Positions 17,980 to 27,371 of a stretch of 64,000 nucleotides of DNA are shown here, piece after piece (within the stretch, counting starts at the first letter, position 1; each line of letters begins with the position of its first letter). The translations under genes were made by a program, and so were the position numbers. The notes below the pieces were generated by a model. The model saw only the letters and a list, made by a program, of their open reading frames with translations, was not told where the DNA came from and did no database searches. This DNA comes from Arthrobacter sp. 9V (GTDB taxonomy: Bacteria; Actinomycetota; Actinomycetes; Actinomycetales; Micrococcaceae), in contig NZ_LR732912.1 in NCBI RefSeq assembly GCF_902506065.1, positions 3,032,842 through 3,096,841 of the forward strand. The letters run 5' to 3'.

Positions 17980-17987
17980 TCACCTCC
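17980..17987 (-). promoter_or_regulatory. Near-consensus pnp ribosome binding site
   Basis: GGAGGTGA is fully complementary to the 16S rRNA tail and lies 6 nt before the pnp ATG at 17973, which fixes that start. The 200-nt leader upstream (to 18171) holds CAGGCC and GGCCTG arms around a T-rich loop near 18018-18044, but no other gene. In other bacteria pnp leaders are targets of PNPase autoregulation; that role here is only inferred. Confidence 0.7.
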
Positions 17988-18171
17988 GTTTCTGTTAGCG
18001 GAAGTCCGCCGCATCAACCCAGGCCTCTTCTTTTTTTCTGGCCTGTACTACACCCGGTCATCGATCGAGATCCACGGGCAAATCGTCGCCGATTTTCTCT
18101 CCCGGGAATCACTACCGAGGACCGCGAATGCGCGATGCGGTTGATTCCTGTTTTTAGTTGTTGGTGAAGAA

Positions 18172-18202
18172 GGCGGCCCGTTCCTGTAAGGAGCGGGCCG
18201 CC
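18172..18202 (-). terminator. Terminator between rpsO and pnp
   Basis: A 13-bp stem (18172-18184 with 18190-18202, one G-U pair) closes a five-base loop, and TTCTTCACC follows on the minus strand. It begins 12 nt after the rpsO stop. It should end rpsO transcripts, with pnp expressed by read-through or its own promoter. Confidence 0.8.
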
Positions 18203-18214
18203 CCTAAAGGCAGA

Positions 18215-18484
18215 CTAGCGGCGCAGGCCGAGACGCTCGATGAGCGCACGGTAGCGGGCAATGTCAGTGTTCTTCAGGTAGGAAAGCATGCGCTTGCGAC
18301 GACCAACCATGGCCAGCAGACCGCGCTGGGTGTGGAAGTCGTGCTTGTGCTCCTTCATGTGCTCAGTCAGATCCTTGATCCGCTGAGTCAGGACTGCAAC
18401 CTGTACCTCGGGCGAACCGGTGTCGCCTTCAGAGGTTGCGTATTCCTTGATGATGGACTGCTTTACAGCGGCGTCAAGTGCCAC
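18215..18484 (-). CDS. rpsO: 30S ribosomal protein S15
   Basis: S15 binds 16S rRNA in the central domain of the small subunit. The 89-residue protein begins (M)[11 protein letters not shown] and contains [25 protein letters not shown] and [10 protein letters not shown], the family signature. The start is GTG at 18484, preceded by AGGAG; the longer open frame upstream adds residues foreign to S15. The gene lies between ribF and pnp on the same strand. Confidence 0.97.
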   Translation of the reverse strand: MALDAAVKQSIIKEYATSEGDTGSPEVQVAVLTQRIKDLTEHMKEHKHDFHTQRGLLAMVGRRKRMLSYLKNTDIARYRALIERLGLRR

Positions 18485-18604
18485 GTGAACTCCTAGAGTT
18501 GTGCCGTGCCTCCCGGTGCAGCGCCTCGCTGACGGGTTGCCTTTGGTACGTTGCCGCACACAAAAACAGGTCCAGCCGCCACGGACTGCAGCCGGATCCA
18601 CTTA

Positions 18605-19627
18605 TCAGTTTACCGGCACGTCAGCAGTGTTGTCGAAATGCCCCTGGCGCCGGGTCAACAGCTCGTGCGCCTGGGCTACGTCGAGGCACATTTGTTCGAC
18701 CAACGCCTCCGGCCCACGGTAGGCCACCATGCCACGCAGGCGCTGCGTAAATTCGACGGCGACGTTTTGCCCGTAGAGGTCGAAGTCCTCCACATTCTCT
18801 TCTGGACGATCGATCACGTGTGCCTCCACCTGTCGGCTGACGCCGTCAAAGGTGGGGTTGGAACCAACGGAAATGGCGGCGGGCCAACGCGTGCCGGCTT
18901 GGTCGATCAGCCACCCCGCGTAGATGCCGTCCGCCGGAACGTAACCCGTGGAATCGTGGGAAAGATTTGCCGTGGGGAAGCCCAGATCACGCCCTCGGGC
19001 AGCTCCGTGCACTACTTCCCCGCGCATGCGGTGGGGACGGCCCAGGATTGCTGCAGCGGTCACGACGTCGCCTTCGCTCAAAGCTTCACGCACCCAGGTG
19101 GAGGAACAGCGGCGGTCGGAATCGCCGTCGTCGTGGACGGGGAAGCCTCCTGCGCCGTATTCGTTGACAACGGTCACCCCGAAGCCCAGCTGATCGCCCA
19201 ACTCCTGCATAGTGACGACATCGCCTGCATTGCCGGCGCCGAAGCGGAGGTCGTGTCCAACCACGAGGTGTGCGGCATGGAGTCCCTCAAGAAGGATTTC
19301 ACGGACAAACTCCAGCGGCGTCATCGCGGCAAGGTCAAGGGTGTACTTCATCACCAGTACGGCATCCACCCCGGTGTGGCCCAAGGCGTCCAGCTTGTCC
19401 TGGAGCCCCATGATCAGCTCGGGGGCAGAGTCCGGCCGGTGCACCAAGGCCGGATGGGGATCGAAGGTCACCGCGACCGAGGCGAGGTTGTGCCGATTGG
19501 CCGTAGTGGTCAATTGCGCCAGAACGTGCTGATGGCCCCGATGGACACCGTCAAAATTCCCGATGGTGACAACAGTAGGTCCGAAGTCCTTGGGGACTTC
19601 GGTGGGATCGTTCCAGATGTGGACCAT
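18605..19627 (-). CDS. ribF: Bifunctional riboflavin kinase/FMN adenylyltransferase
   Basis: RibF makes FMN and then FAD from riboflavin. The 340-residue protein has the nucleotidyltransferase motif GNFDGVHRGH at 23-32 and GHDLRFGAGNAGD in the first domain. The C-terminal riboflavin kinase domain carries GRDLGFPTANLS and PADGIYAGW. The ATG at 19627 (MVHIWNDP) is chosen over an upstream frame extension that lacks family character. It is separated from truB by two small membrane genes and runs toward rpsO. Confidence 0.95.
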   Translation of the reverse strand: MVHIWNDPTEVPKDFGPTVVTIGNFDGVHRGHQHVLAQLTTTANRHNLASVAVTFDPHPALVHRPDSAPELIMGLQDKLDALGHTGVDAVLVMKYTLDLAAMTPLEFVREILLEGLHAAHLVVGHDLRFGAGNAGDVVTMQELGDQLGFGVTVVNEYGAGGFPVHDDGDSDRRCSSTWVREALSEGDVVTAAAILGRPHRMRGEVVHGAARGRDLGFPTANLSHDSTGYVPADGIYAGWLIDQAGTRWPAAISVGSNPTFDGVSRQVEAHVIDRPEENVEDFDLYGQNVAVEFTQRLRGMVAYRGPEALVEQMCLDVAQAHELLTRRQGHFDNTADVPVN

Positions 19628-19716
19628 CAACCTCGCCTTTTTACTGCAGATGTTCGTTCGGCCCGGCAACCTCCCGGCGCCGGAACATTCTAAGGTTACC
19701 CGCTAGGGTGTTTGTC

Positions 19717-20169
19717 TCAGGACGGTCGGCGTTTGTTGAGCCACAGAAGGCCCAGGATCGGCAGGACCAGCGGGACGAAGCCGTAGCCACGCCCGAACAG
19801 GGACCATACGGTGTCGTGCGGGAAAGCAACCGGATCGAAGAGGCTGATTGCCCCTACCACCAGCACACCCACAAGCTCGGTGAGAACAGCGGCCAAAGAA
19901 ACTTTGAACCAGGTCCGGCCTGGCTTCGCCAACGAAATCGTGGCCACAATGTAGACAACGGCCGCGAACGCCGAAAGAATGTGCGCCAACGGCGCTTCTG
20001 CGAACTTTGTGGCGATCTGGTATCCGGCACGGGCCGTGGCCGACAACGCGAAAATGGCGTACACAGCGATCAGCAAGCGCCCAGGCCCGGTATTCCGGGT
20101 GTCCTTGGGCTGCGGCTGCCGGTTAGCCGGGTTGGTCTCGGTTCCAGTCACGTTGTGTTCTTCCTTCAA
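19717..20169 (-). CDS. Conserved four-helix membrane protein
   Basis: I do not recognise this 150-residue protein. After about 30 polar residues there are four hydrophobic helices (about 32-50, 62-82, 88-110, 127-145), and the protein ends in KRRPS. It starts 2 nt after the neighbouring 117-residue membrane gene stops, and both follow truB, so they form a truB-orf-orf transcript. The pair may be a small membrane complex. An alternative GTG start seven codons in would shorten the tail. Confidence 0.8.
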   Translation of the reverse strand: MKEEHNVTGTETNPANRQPQPKDTRNTGPGRLLIAVYAIFALSATARAGYQIATKFAEAPLAHILSAFAAVVYIVATISLAKPGRTWFKVSLAAVLTELVGVLVVGAISLFDPVAFPHDTVWSLFGRGYGFVPLVLPILGLLWLNKRRPS

Positions 20170-20171
20170 GG

Positions 20172-20525
20172 TCAGTACCAGATCTGATTCATGCGCGCGG
20201 CCATCACCAGCGCCGTAACGCCCACGGCCGCCAGGACGAAGTTGCTCCAGTGGGTTCGTTCAAGGATGGCCCAATAGACGGCCCCTAAGGGGATCATCAT
20301 GGCAACAATGAGGTAGCCCCAAAACTCCCATGCTTCGCCTGCCATTTGTTCGCCCATGGCAACCCGGATGATCGAGCCCACCAAGTACACCACCAGGGCA
20401 AGCTCAACAGCGAGTACCGAGAAGATGGTGGGGTCGTTCGGAGCCTTCTTCATCAAACCGGACACGATGCACATGATTGTGGACACCAAACCGACGATGA
20501 GGATGGCGTAAAAGTATCCGTCCAT
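20172..20525 (-). CDS. Small four-helix membrane protein after truB
   Basis: This 117-residue protein is almost wholly hydrophobic, with four predicted helices at about 5-23, 36-56, 68-86 and 93-109. It has no motif I can assign. The start codon is 2 nt past the truB stop and the stop is 2 nt from the next membrane gene, which argues for translational coupling of all three. Its function is unknown. Confidence 0.8.
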   Translation of the reverse strand: MDGYFYAILIVGLVSTIMCIVSGLMKKAPNDPTIFSVLAVELALVVYLVGSIIRVAMGEQMAGEAWEFWGYLIVAMMIPLGAVYWAILERTHWSNFVLAAVGVTALVMAARMNQIWY

Positions 20526-20527
20526 GC

Positions 20528-21475
20528 TTATTTTGCCTGCCCGGCTGCGCTCTGCCCGGCTGCGCCGGTTCCCGTTCCCGGCGCAAAGACCAGCACGGGT
20601 TTTGCGAAATTGCCGGTATCCGCCAACAGGGCCACGAGCTCTCCTGACGGCGCGAATGCTGCGGCAGGATTCTCTGCCGTGGCGGCGTCCGGGGTCCCTG
20701 CTCCCGGTCCGGCAGCGATGCGGCGGCCGAAGGAGATCTCCGTGGTTTCTTCCTCGCTGAGCTCCCTGTTGGGCATCAGCGCACGTGCTGCCAGGGACAT
20801 GTCCAGGACCTCGAGCTCTACTGCCAGTTCTTCCAAGGTGCGGGCCTGATCAAGGGAATACGGTCCGACCTGGGTCCTGCGCAGGGCTGTCAGGTGTCCC
20901 CCGACGTCCAAGGCGTTGCCGAGGTCCCGCGCCAAGGCCCTGATGTAGGTACCGGACGAACATTCGACGGTGACGTCGACGTCAACTACCCTGCCGCCGT
21001 CGATCCTGGTGATGGAGTGGATCTCAAAGCGGTGGATGGTCACCGGGCGGGCCGCGAGCTTGACCTCTTCACCAGAGCGGACGCGGGCGTAGGAGCGTTC
21101 GCCGTTGACCTTGATGGCGCTCACGCTGCTGGGGACCTGCTGAATGGGCCCGGTGAGTGCGGCAACGCCGGCGGCTATGGCTTGGTCGGTGACGGCCGCT
21201 GCGTTGCGGGCCTCGGTGACCTCGCCCTCGGCGTCGTCGGTGATGGTGGTTTCGCCCAAGCGGATGGTGGCGGTGTACGTCTTGGAGGTGCCAACTATGT
21301 ACGTCAACAAGCGCGTAGCTTTGTTGATGCCCAGCACCAGAACGCCGGTTGCCATGGGATCAAGCGTGCCGGCATGCCCCACTTTCCGGGTACCGGCCAG
21401 CCGCCGCATCCGGCCAACCACATCATGGCTGGTCCATCCCTGCGGTTTGTCAACGATTACCAGTCCAGAAAGCAC
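20528..21475 (-). CDS. truB: tRNA pseudouridine(55) synthase
   Basis: TruB makes pseudouridine 55 in the T-loop of tRNAs. The 315-residue protein begins LSGLVIVDKPQGWTSHDVV, and HAGTLDPMATGVL contains the catalytic Asp39. Sequence ALARDLG and a C-terminal extension of about 60 Ala/Gly/Pro-rich residues follow. The start is GTG at 21475, because upstream codons are non-homologous and run into the divergent aminotransferase. TATACT lies 7 nt before the GTG, which suggests a nearly leaderless mRNA. Confidence 0.95.
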   Translation of the reverse strand: MLSGLVIVDKPQGWTSHDVVGRMRRLAGTRKVGHAGTLDPMATGVLVLGINKATRLLTYIVGTSKTYTATIRLGETTITDDAEGEVTEARNAAAVTDQAIAAGVAALTGPIQQVPSSVSAIKVNGERSYARVRSGEEVKLAARPVTIHRFEIHSITRIDGGRVVDVDVTVECSSGTYIRALARDLGNALDVGGHLTALRRTQVGPYSLDQARTLEELAVELEVLDMSLAARALMPNRELSEEETTEISFGRRIAAGPGAGTPDAATAENPAAAFAPSGELVALLADTGNFAKPVLVFAPGTGTGAAGQSAAGQAK

Positions 21476-21509
21476 GCTTACCAGTATATGGGTGGCTAGG
21501 ATGGCTCCC
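21476..21509. promoter_or_regulatory. Very short divergent promoter region truB / aminotransferase
   Basis: Only 34 bp separate the truB GTG from the aminotransferase ATG at 21510 (25 bp if ATG 21501 is used). On the minus strand TATACT (21488-21483) is a good -10 seven bases from the truB start. The plus strand has only weaker A/T matches in the same bases. Each promoter's -35 must therefore lie inside the other gene, so the two transcripts should compete for polymerase. Confidence 0.5.
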
Positions 21510-22664
21510 ATGCCTGAGCTTGCTGCACACGTCCGCGACGTCCCCGTGAACCAGATCCGTGAGATCACCGAAGCCGCATGGTCCACCCCCGGAGCGATCG
21601 TGCTCAGCATCGGAGAACCGGGTTTTGCCCTCCCCCGGCATGTCCTGGATGCGGGCATCGAGTGCCTGGATCGGGATGAGACCAACTACACACCCAACGC
21701 CGGGATTCCTGCCCTTCGCGAAGCCTTTGCCGCCCGCTTCCGGGAGCAACAGGGCGTGAACATCGGCGCGGAGAGGGTCTATGTGGTGGACGGCGCCCAG
21801 CAGGGACTGCACTTCGCCATGAGCCTTCTCCTCTCCCCCGGCGATGAAATCCTCATTCCCAACCCCGGCTATCCCACCTTCGCAATGACCAGCCGGCTGC
21901 TGCACGCCGTGCCGGTCCAGTACCCGCTGTATCCGCAGAACGACTTCCAGCCGCACATGGAAGACATTGAGGCCCTCATCACGCCAAAGACGCGCGTCAT
22001 CATGCTGAACTCTCCGTCCAATCCCCTGGGCGCGGTGATCAGCGAGGAATCGACGCGGCAACTGGTTGAGCTGGCTGTCCGCCACGACCTCTGGATCATT
22101 TCGGACGAATGCTATGAAGCCTTCACCTTTGATGTCCCGCATGTCAGTCCCGCGCGCTTCGACAGCCATGTGCCCGGCGAAGCCCGGGTCTTCACATCCC
22201 TCACGCTCTCCAAGACCTACGGGCTGACGGGCCTGCGGATCGGGGCGCTGATCTGCCCGCCGGGGTTGGAACAGAAGATGAACAACGTGATGGAGTCGAT
22301 CGTGTCCTGTGTGGCGTCTCCTTCGCAGTACGCCGCTTTGGCTGCCCTGACAGGTCCGCAGGATTATGTTTCCCGGGCGCGCGATCACTACCGAAGCAAC
22401 CGGGATGCAGCCTCAGCGCTGCTGGCGGAAAAGGGAATTCCGTTTTTGGGCGCCCAGGGAGCGTTCTACCTGTGGGCAGATGTCTCGCACGTGAGCGGCG
22501 GTAACGTGAGGGCGTGGGTGCGGGCCTTCCTGGCGGACTCAGGGGTGTCCTTCGCCCCGGGTACGGCCTTCGGCTCCATAGGCGAGGGCTGGATCAGGAT
22601 CGCGCTTTGTGGCGGCCAACAGGAACTGCTCGACGGCGTTGCCCGCCTTCCCGCCAAGGCCTAG
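21510..22664 (+). CDS. PLP-dependent class I/II aminotransferase
   Basis: This 384-residue fold-type I aminotransferase has the pattern of the aspartate/alanine aminotransferase group. NYTPNAGIPALREAF and LNSPSNPLGAVIS are family blocks, and the PLP lysine lies in TLSKTYGLTGLRIG. The conserved C-terminal Arg is in the WIRIALCGG block. The substrate cannot be read from sequence. I place the start at ATG 21510 with AGGA upstream; ATG 21501 is equally in frame. It diverges from truB with almost no intergenic space. Confidence 0.9.
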   Translation: MPELAAHVRDVPVNQIREITEAAWSTPGAIVLSIGEPGFALPRHVLDAGIECLDRDETNYTPNAGIPALREAFAARFREQQGVNIGAERVYVVDGAQQGLHFAMSLLLSPGDEILIPNPGYPTFAMTSRLLHAVPVQYPLYPQNDFQPHMEDIEALITPKTRVIMLNSPSNPLGAVISEESTRQLVELAVRHDLWIISDECYEAFTFDVPHVSPARFDSHVPGEARVFTSLTLSKTYGLTGLRIGALICPPGLEQKMNNVMESIVSCVASPSQYAALAALTGPQDYVSRARDHYRSNRDAASALLAEKGIPFLGAQGAFYLWADVSHVSGGNVRAWVRAFLADSGVSFAPGTAFGSIGEGWIRIALCGGQQELLDGVARLPAKA

Positions 22665-22687
22665 TTTCGCTCCTTGCGTCAGCGCGG

Positions 22688-23170
22688 TCAGTAGGCCGTC
22701 CGGTGTGCATGGCTCCGCCACGCCTCGAAAGGCTCATCCGATGCTGCCAATGCAGCATGCTCCACGGGCAGCAGGTCCGGCCTGGTGCCTTCGAAGTATT
22801 CATAAAATACGGCGTCGTCAAAGCCGGCCCTGGCAGCACCGTGCCGGTCTGCCGCGAAATAGACCTGCCCGATCCGAGCCCAGAGCGTGGCTGACAGGCA
22901 AAGCGGGCATGGCTCACAGCTTGCGTAGAGAACGGAACCGGTGAGGTCAAATTTCCGCTGAGCGGCAGCCGCCCGGCGGATCGCCACCACTTCGGCATGT
23001 GCTGTGGGATCATGGTCGCGCGTGACCCGGTTGACACCCTCATGGACGGTTCCGTCCGGGGTGACCACGACGGCGCCGAACGGGCCGCCGCCGTCGGAAA
23101 CGTTCTGAACGGCCAGCTTGATGGCCAGGTTCAGGTATTCATCACGTTGCTGAGCACTGTGCGCCGACAT
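22688..23170 (-). CDS. Nucleoside/guanine deaminase family protein
   Basis: This 160-residue zinc deaminase belongs to the cytidine/deoxycytidylate deaminase superfamily. Zinc ligands and the catalytic Glu lie in TAHAEVVAIRRA and SCEPCPLCLSA. GGGPFGAVVV near residue 26 and the C-terminal PFEAWRSH resemble guanine deaminases of the GuaD type, which convert guanine to xanthine in purine salvage. A tRNA adenosine deaminase role is less likely. The ATG at 23170 is chosen over one four codons upstream. A 19-bp hairpin separates it from rbfA. Confidence 0.87.
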   Translation of the reverse strand: MSAHSAQQRDEYLNLAIKLAVQNVSDGGGPFGAVVVTPDGTVHEGVNRVTRDHDPTAHAEVVAIRRAAAAQRKFDLTGSVLYASCEPCPLCLSATLWARIGQVYFAADRHGAARAGFDDAVFYEYFEGTRPDLLPVEHAALAASDEPFEAWRSHAHRTAY

Positions 23171-23193
23171 GCTCCCGATCATAGCGAGCTTGA

Positions 23194-23240
23194 GTACAGC
23201 AAATGCCCCTAAAACACAGTCTTAGGGGCATTTGCTGTAC
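23194..23240 (-). terminator. 19-bp perfect hairpin after rbfA
   Basis: The arms 23194-23212 and 23222-23240 pair perfectly over 19 bp around a nine-base loop. On the minus strand the hairpin begins 16 nt after the rbfA stop and closes the rimP-nusA-ylxR-infB-rbfA operon before the deaminase gene. It lacks a T-run on its exit side. Confidence 0.85.
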
Positions 23241-23255
23241 AAAAACGCTGAACTT

Positions 23256-23759
23256 TTAGCGGTTGGCGTCTTCGTCGAGCTCGTTGTCGCCGGAGAGGTC
23301 AGTGTCCTCTTCGTCGAAGTCGTCCTCGTCAATGTCCTCCGGGGCGTCGCCCTTGTAGGGGTCTGCTTCGCCTGCGTGCTTGGCGCTGGCAGCCAAAGCG
23401 GCTACCTCTGCGTCACGGCGCTTGGCTTCACGGAGCAACTCCTCAAGGTTGGAGGCATTGACCGGAATTTGGTCGGCCACGAACTCGAGGGTTGGAGTGA
23501 GGCGAACAGTGATATTGCGGCCCACTTCCTGCCGCAGCACACCCTTGGCTTTCTCCAGTGCCCTGGCGGCGTCCGCCTGGGCTACATCGTCACCAAAGAC
23601 GGTGTAGTAGATGGTGGCGTGCTGAAGGTCGTTGGTGACGCGGGCGTCGGTGACCGTAATGGACTCGACGCGCGGATCCTTGACCCGGCGTCCGAGGGCC
23701 TCAGCAACAACCACCTTTATCCGCTGTGCCAGCTTGGCAGCGCGTGCGGGATCAGCCAT
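23256..23759 (-). CDS. rbfA: 30S ribosome-binding factor A
   Basis: RbfA binds immature 30S subunits and helps 16S rRNA 5'-end maturation. The 167-residue protein shows the KH-like core with VKDPRVESITVTDARVTNDL, YYTVFGD and GRNITVRLTPTLEFVAD. A roughly 50-residue acidic Asp/Glu tail is added at the C-terminus, as in several actinobacteria. It follows infB after a 77-nt gap that contains a hairpin. Confidence 0.95.
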   Translation of the reverse strand: MADPARAAKLAQRIKVVVAEALGRRVKDPRVESITVTDARVTNDLQHATIYYTVFGDDVAQADAARALEKAKGVLRQEVGRNITVRLTPTLEFVADQIPVNASNLEELLREAKRRDAEVAALAASAKHAGEADPYKGDAPEDIDEDDFDEEDTDLSGDNELDEDANR

Positions 23760-23792
23760 GACTTCCTCCTGGAAAGTAGAAAAGGGAACGGA

Positions 23793-23824
23793 ACGGGTCC
23801 GCCGGGGTTACCCGACGGACCCGT
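23793..23824 (-). terminator. Hairpin between infB and rbfA
   Basis: ACGGGTCCG (23793-23801) pairs with CGGACCCGT (23816-23824). After one mismatch, CGGG and CCCG extend the stem to a GTTA loop. It lies 13 nt past the infB stop. As rbfA follows without an evident promoter, it probably acts as an attenuator or processing point rather than a full terminator. Confidence 0.65.
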
Positions 23825-23836
23825 CCCATACGGAAC

Positions 23837-26713
23837 CTAGCTGCGCGGCTTTTCGCGCATCTCGAAGGTCTCGATGATGTCGCCTTCAGTGATGTCATTG
23901 AAGGAGCCAAGACCGATACCACACTCGAAGTCGGTGCGGACTTCGGTGGCGTCATCCTTGAAGCGCTTGAGCGTCTCAACGGTGAGGTTGTCACCGATGA
24001 CCTTGCCGTCGCGGCTGACACGTGCCTTGGTGTTACGGCGGATGATGCCCGTGCGGACGATCGAGCCGGCGATGTTTCCGAACTTGGAAGAACGGAAGAC
24101 TTCGCGAACCTCGGCAGTACCGAGCTGGACCTCTTCGTATTCCGGCTTGAGCATGCCCTTGAGAGCCATCTCAATGTCATCGATTGCTGCGTAGATGACC
24201 GAGTAGAAGCGCATGTCCACGCCTTCACGATCAGCCAGTTCAGCAACACGCTCGGCCGGCTTGACGTTGAAGCCAATGATGATGGCGTTGTCCACCGTGG
24301 CGAGGTTGACGTCGTTCTGCGTGATGGCACCCACACCGCGGTGGATGACCCGAAGCTGAACGTCGTCGTCTCCGACGTCGATCTTGAGCAAGGCGTCTTC
24401 GAGGGCTTCCACGGCACCGGACACGTCACCCTTGAGGATGAGGTTGAGGGTGTCGATCTTGCCTTCGGCAACGGCCTGGTCGAAGTCTTCCAGGCTGATG
24501 CGCTTGCGACGCTTGGCCAGTGCGGCGTTGCGGTCGGCAGCTTCACGCTTCTCAGCGATCTGGCGGGCCGTACGCTCGTCAGGGGTCACCAGGAAGGTGT
24601 CGCCTGCACGCGGCACGTTGGACAGGCCGAGAACCTGAACCGGACGGGACGGCAGTGCGACATCAAGTGCCTCGCCGTTCTCGTCGAACATGGCGCGGAC
24701 GCGGCCGTGAGCCGTACCGGCCACGATCGTGTCGCCCACTGCCAGGGTTCCGGACTGGACCAGGACGGTAGCAACAGCACCGCGGCCCTTGTCCAGGTTC
24801 GCTTCGATGGCAATGCCTCGAGCGTCCTTGTCCGGGTTGGCGCGGAGGTCCAGTGCGGCATCGGCCGTGAGCAGAACGGCGTCGATCAGTTCGTCGATGT
24901 TGAGGTTCTGGCGTGCAGAGACCTCAACGAACATGGTGTCGCCACCGTATTCTTCCGGAACCAGGCCGTACTCGGTCAGCTGACCCTTGACCTTGTCAGG
25001 GTTGGCGCCTTCCTTGTCGATCTTGTTCACTGCGACGACGATCGGCACGTTGGCTGCCTGGGCGTGGTTGAGTGCTTCCACCGTCTGCGGCATAACGCCG
25101 TCGTCGGCTGCAACAACCAGGATCGCAATGTCAGTGACCTTGGCACCACGTGCACGCATAGCCGTGAAGGCCTCGTGACCGGGGGTGTCAATGAAGGTGA
25201 TGTCGCGGGCAGTGCCCTCGTGGACGTGGCTGATCTGGTAAGCACCGATGTGCTGGGTGATGCCACCATGCTCGCCTGCAACGACGTTCGAGTTGCGGAT
25301 GGCATCCAACAGACGGGTCTTACCGTGGTCAACGTGACCCATGACGGTAACAACAGGTGCGCGTGCCTCGAGGACGTCGTCCCCTTCGGCGTCGAGTTCG
25401 TCCTGGATGTTGATGTCGAACTGATCCAACAGCTCGCGCTCTTCATCCTCAGGGGAAACAACCTGGAGCTTGTAGCCAAGTTCGGCGCCAAGCAAGCCAA
25501 AGGTGTCTTCGTCCAGGGACTGCGTAGCCGTTGCCATTTCACCGAGGTGGAACAGCACGGTTACCAGCGAAGCGGGGTTGGCATCGATCTTCTCGGCAAA
25601 GTCCGTGATGGACGAGCCACGACGCAGGCGGATGATGGTCTCGCCATCGCCGCGGGGTACTGATACGCCGCCCAGCGACGGAGCACTCATCTGCTCCAGT
25701 TCCTGGCGCTTTGCACGCTTCGACTTGCGCTGCTTGCCACGACCGGCGCCGCCCTTGCCGAAGGCACCCTGGGTGCCACCGCGACCGCGGCCACCCTTGC
25801 CGAAGCCACCGCCGGCGGGAGCTCCGCCACCGGTGCCTGCACCAGGTGCGCCACCGGGACGACCCGGTCCGCCACCGGGACGGCCTGCGCCACCCGGACG
25901 GCCTGCGCCACCGGGAGCCGGACGCTCAGTGCGGTTGGGCATCATGCCCGGAGTAGGACGGTTTCCGGCACCGGGACCACCGGCGGGACGCGGTGCGCCC
26001 GGACGGGGTGCGCCGGGACGCGGTGCGCCCGGACGGGGTCCACCGGTACCAGCTGCGGGACGGGGTCCGCCTGCGCCGGCCGCGGGACGGGGACCGCCGG
26101 GACGTTCGCCGTCATTGCGGCGTTCGCCTCGGGGCATGCCCTGGGATGGTGCAAACGGGTTGTTGCCCGGACGCGGCGGACGATCTCCGTCGCCACCGCG
26201 GCCCCGGGGCATGCCCTGGGATGTAGCAAACGGGTTGTTGCCCGGACGGGGACCGCCGGGACGCGGAGCCTGGCCACCTTGACGCGCCGGGGCCGGAGTC
26301 TCTGCCTTGGGGGCAGGACGGGCGCCGGGCTTGGCCGAAACCGGGGTGGACGCAGCAGGAGCTGCGGGGGCTGCCGGGGCAGGTGCTGACGGTGCTGCCT
26401 GGAAAGTGGCTGCCGGAGCTGCCGGAGCGGGGGCTGCAGGTGCCGGGGCCGGAGCCTTCGGAGCTGCAGGTCCCGGTGCCGGAGCGGCCGGACGGGATGC
26501 TGCGGGGCGGTTTGCCGCCGGAGCTGCTGCGGGAGCGGCGGCCTTGGCAGCGCCGGCACCCGGGTAGGCGTCGCGAAGCTTCTTCACGACGGGGGCCTCA
26601 ATTGTTGAAGAGGCGGAGCGAACGAATTCGCCCAATTCCTGCAGTTTGGTTACTGCATCTTTGGAAGTAATACCGAGCTCTTTGGCGAGCTCATGTACGC
26701 GGACCTTGGCCAC
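23837..26713 (-). CDS. infB: Translation initiation factor IF-2
   Basis: IF-2 is the GTPase that places initiator tRNA on the 30S subunit and drives subunit joining. The 958-residue protein has the N-terminal IF2N fold ([10 protein letters not shown]), then about 280 residues of Ala/Pro and Gly/Arg/Pro-rich linker (roughly 60-340). The G domain follows with GHVDHGKT near residue 457, DTPGHE and NKID, and domains II-IV end the protein. The linker is encoded by degenerate short DNA repeats. It lies between ylxR and rbfA in the standard operon. Confidence 0.97.
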   Translation of the reverse strand: MAKVRVHELAKELGITSKDAVTKLQELGEFVRSASSTIEAPVVKKLRDAYPGAGAAKAAAPAAAPAANRPAASRPAAPAPGPAAPKAPAPAPAAPAPAAPAATFQAAPSAPAPAAPAAPAASTPVSAKPGARPAPKAETPAPARQGGQAPRPGGPRPGNNPFATSQGMPRGRGGDGDRPPRPGNNPFAPSQGMPRGERRNDGERPGGPRPAAGAGGPRPAAGTGGPRPGAPRPGAPRPGAPRPAGGPGAGNRPTPGMMPNRTERPAPGGAGRPGGAGRPGGGPGRPGGAPGAGTGGGAPAGGGFGKGGRGRGGTQGAFGKGGAGRGKQRKSKRAKRQELEQMSAPSLGGVSVPRGDGETIIRLRRGSSITDFAEKIDANPASLVTVLFHLGEMATATQSLDEDTFGLLGAELGYKLQVVSPEDEERELLDQFDINIQDELDAEGDDVLEARAPVVTVMGHVDHGKTRLLDAIRNSNVVAGEHGGITQHIGAYQISHVHEGTARDITFIDTPGHEAFTAMRARGAKVTDIAILVVAADDGVMPQTVEALNHAQAANVPIVVAVNKIDKEGANPDKVKGQLTEYGLVPEEYGGDTMFVEVSARQNLNIDELIDAVLLTADAALDLRANPDKDARGIAIEANLDKGRGAVATVLVQSGTLAVGDTIVAGTAHGRVRAMFDENGEALDVALPSRPVQVLGLSNVPRAGDTFLVTPDERTARQIAEKREAADRNAALAKRRKRISLEDFDQAVAEGKIDTLNLILKGDVSGAVEALEDALLKIDVGDDDVQLRVIHRGVGAITQNDVNLATVDNAIIIGFNVKPAERVAELADREGVDMRFYSVIYAAIDDIEMALKGMLKPEYEEVQLGTAEVREVFRSSKFGNIAGSIVRTGIIRRNTKARVSRDGKVIGDNLTVETLKRFKDDATEVRTDFECGIGLGSFNDITEGDIIETFEMREKPRS

Positions 26714-26865
26714 ATTTCTCCTGTCTCGGTCCGCACCGAGCCAGGCACGAACCGTCTACTTCTTACTGCGGGCCTTCGCCGCTTGCGCGATTGAAAGGCC
26801 CATTGCAGAGCGCAACAAAGTTGTCATCGTTACGCACTCATCGCTGGGAACTCATCGGGTTTCCA

Positions 26866-27276
26866 TCAGTTTTCTGACCCGCTTTCAGGTTTGGACGGTC
26901 TTCCTGCGGTGGCCTGGGCCTCCACAAGTGGCGTACCGGGCATCAGGTATCGTTCAACGGCTTCTGCATCGGAAGCACCCGCGAGGGCCCTTCCGAAAGC
27001 TCGCCGCTTGATTGCCAATGCCAAGCACTTTTCGCTGGGGTGCAGCCACGCACCCCGGCCGGCCATCCGGCGTCGAACATCGACCAGGACAGCAGAAGAA
27101 CCGCTGCCTTGGGCGACGAGCCGGACAAGCTCGGACCGGGAACCTTGTTTCCGGCATCCGATGCACGTGCGAACAGGCCCGTGGCCATGTTCAAGCAGTT
27201 CAGCCACGACGTGTCCAACCTGCCTTACGGTACTGGCACCCGGCGGGCCCCGGTCCTGCGAATGCAGCTGAGGCAC
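26866..27276 (-). CDS. ylxR: YlxR family RNA-binding protein (DUF448)
   Basis: YlxR is a small basic protein encoded between nusA and infB in most Gram-positives. RTCIGCR and SELVRLV are followed by GRGAWLHPSEKCL and AIKRRAFGRAL, the family core. The start is uncertain: the open frame reaches ATG 27276, but the family normally begins shortly before the CIGCR block, and GTG 27207 is a good alternative. The 152-nt stretch to infB contains no other gene. Confidence 0.88.
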   Translation of the reverse strand: MPQLHSQDRGPPGASTVRQVGHVVAELLEHGHGPVRTCIGCRKQGSRSELVRLVAQGSGSSAVLVDVRRRMAGRGAWLHPSEKCLALAIKRRAFGRALAGASDAEAVERYLMPGTPLVEAQATAGRPSKPESGSEN

Positions 27277-27371
27277 GCCAAAGCGCGCGGATACCGGACG
27301 TAAGCCCGGTTCCTTCTATTCTAGCCCCCCGGCCCCGGTCTCCCGAAACCAAGGATGCCTCCAGCGCGGCG

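Noticed and set aside
24341..25663. 440-codon plus-strand frame opposite infB
   Set aside because: It is antisense to the G domain of IF-2, whose motifs are intact; it has no SD, promoter or family pattern.
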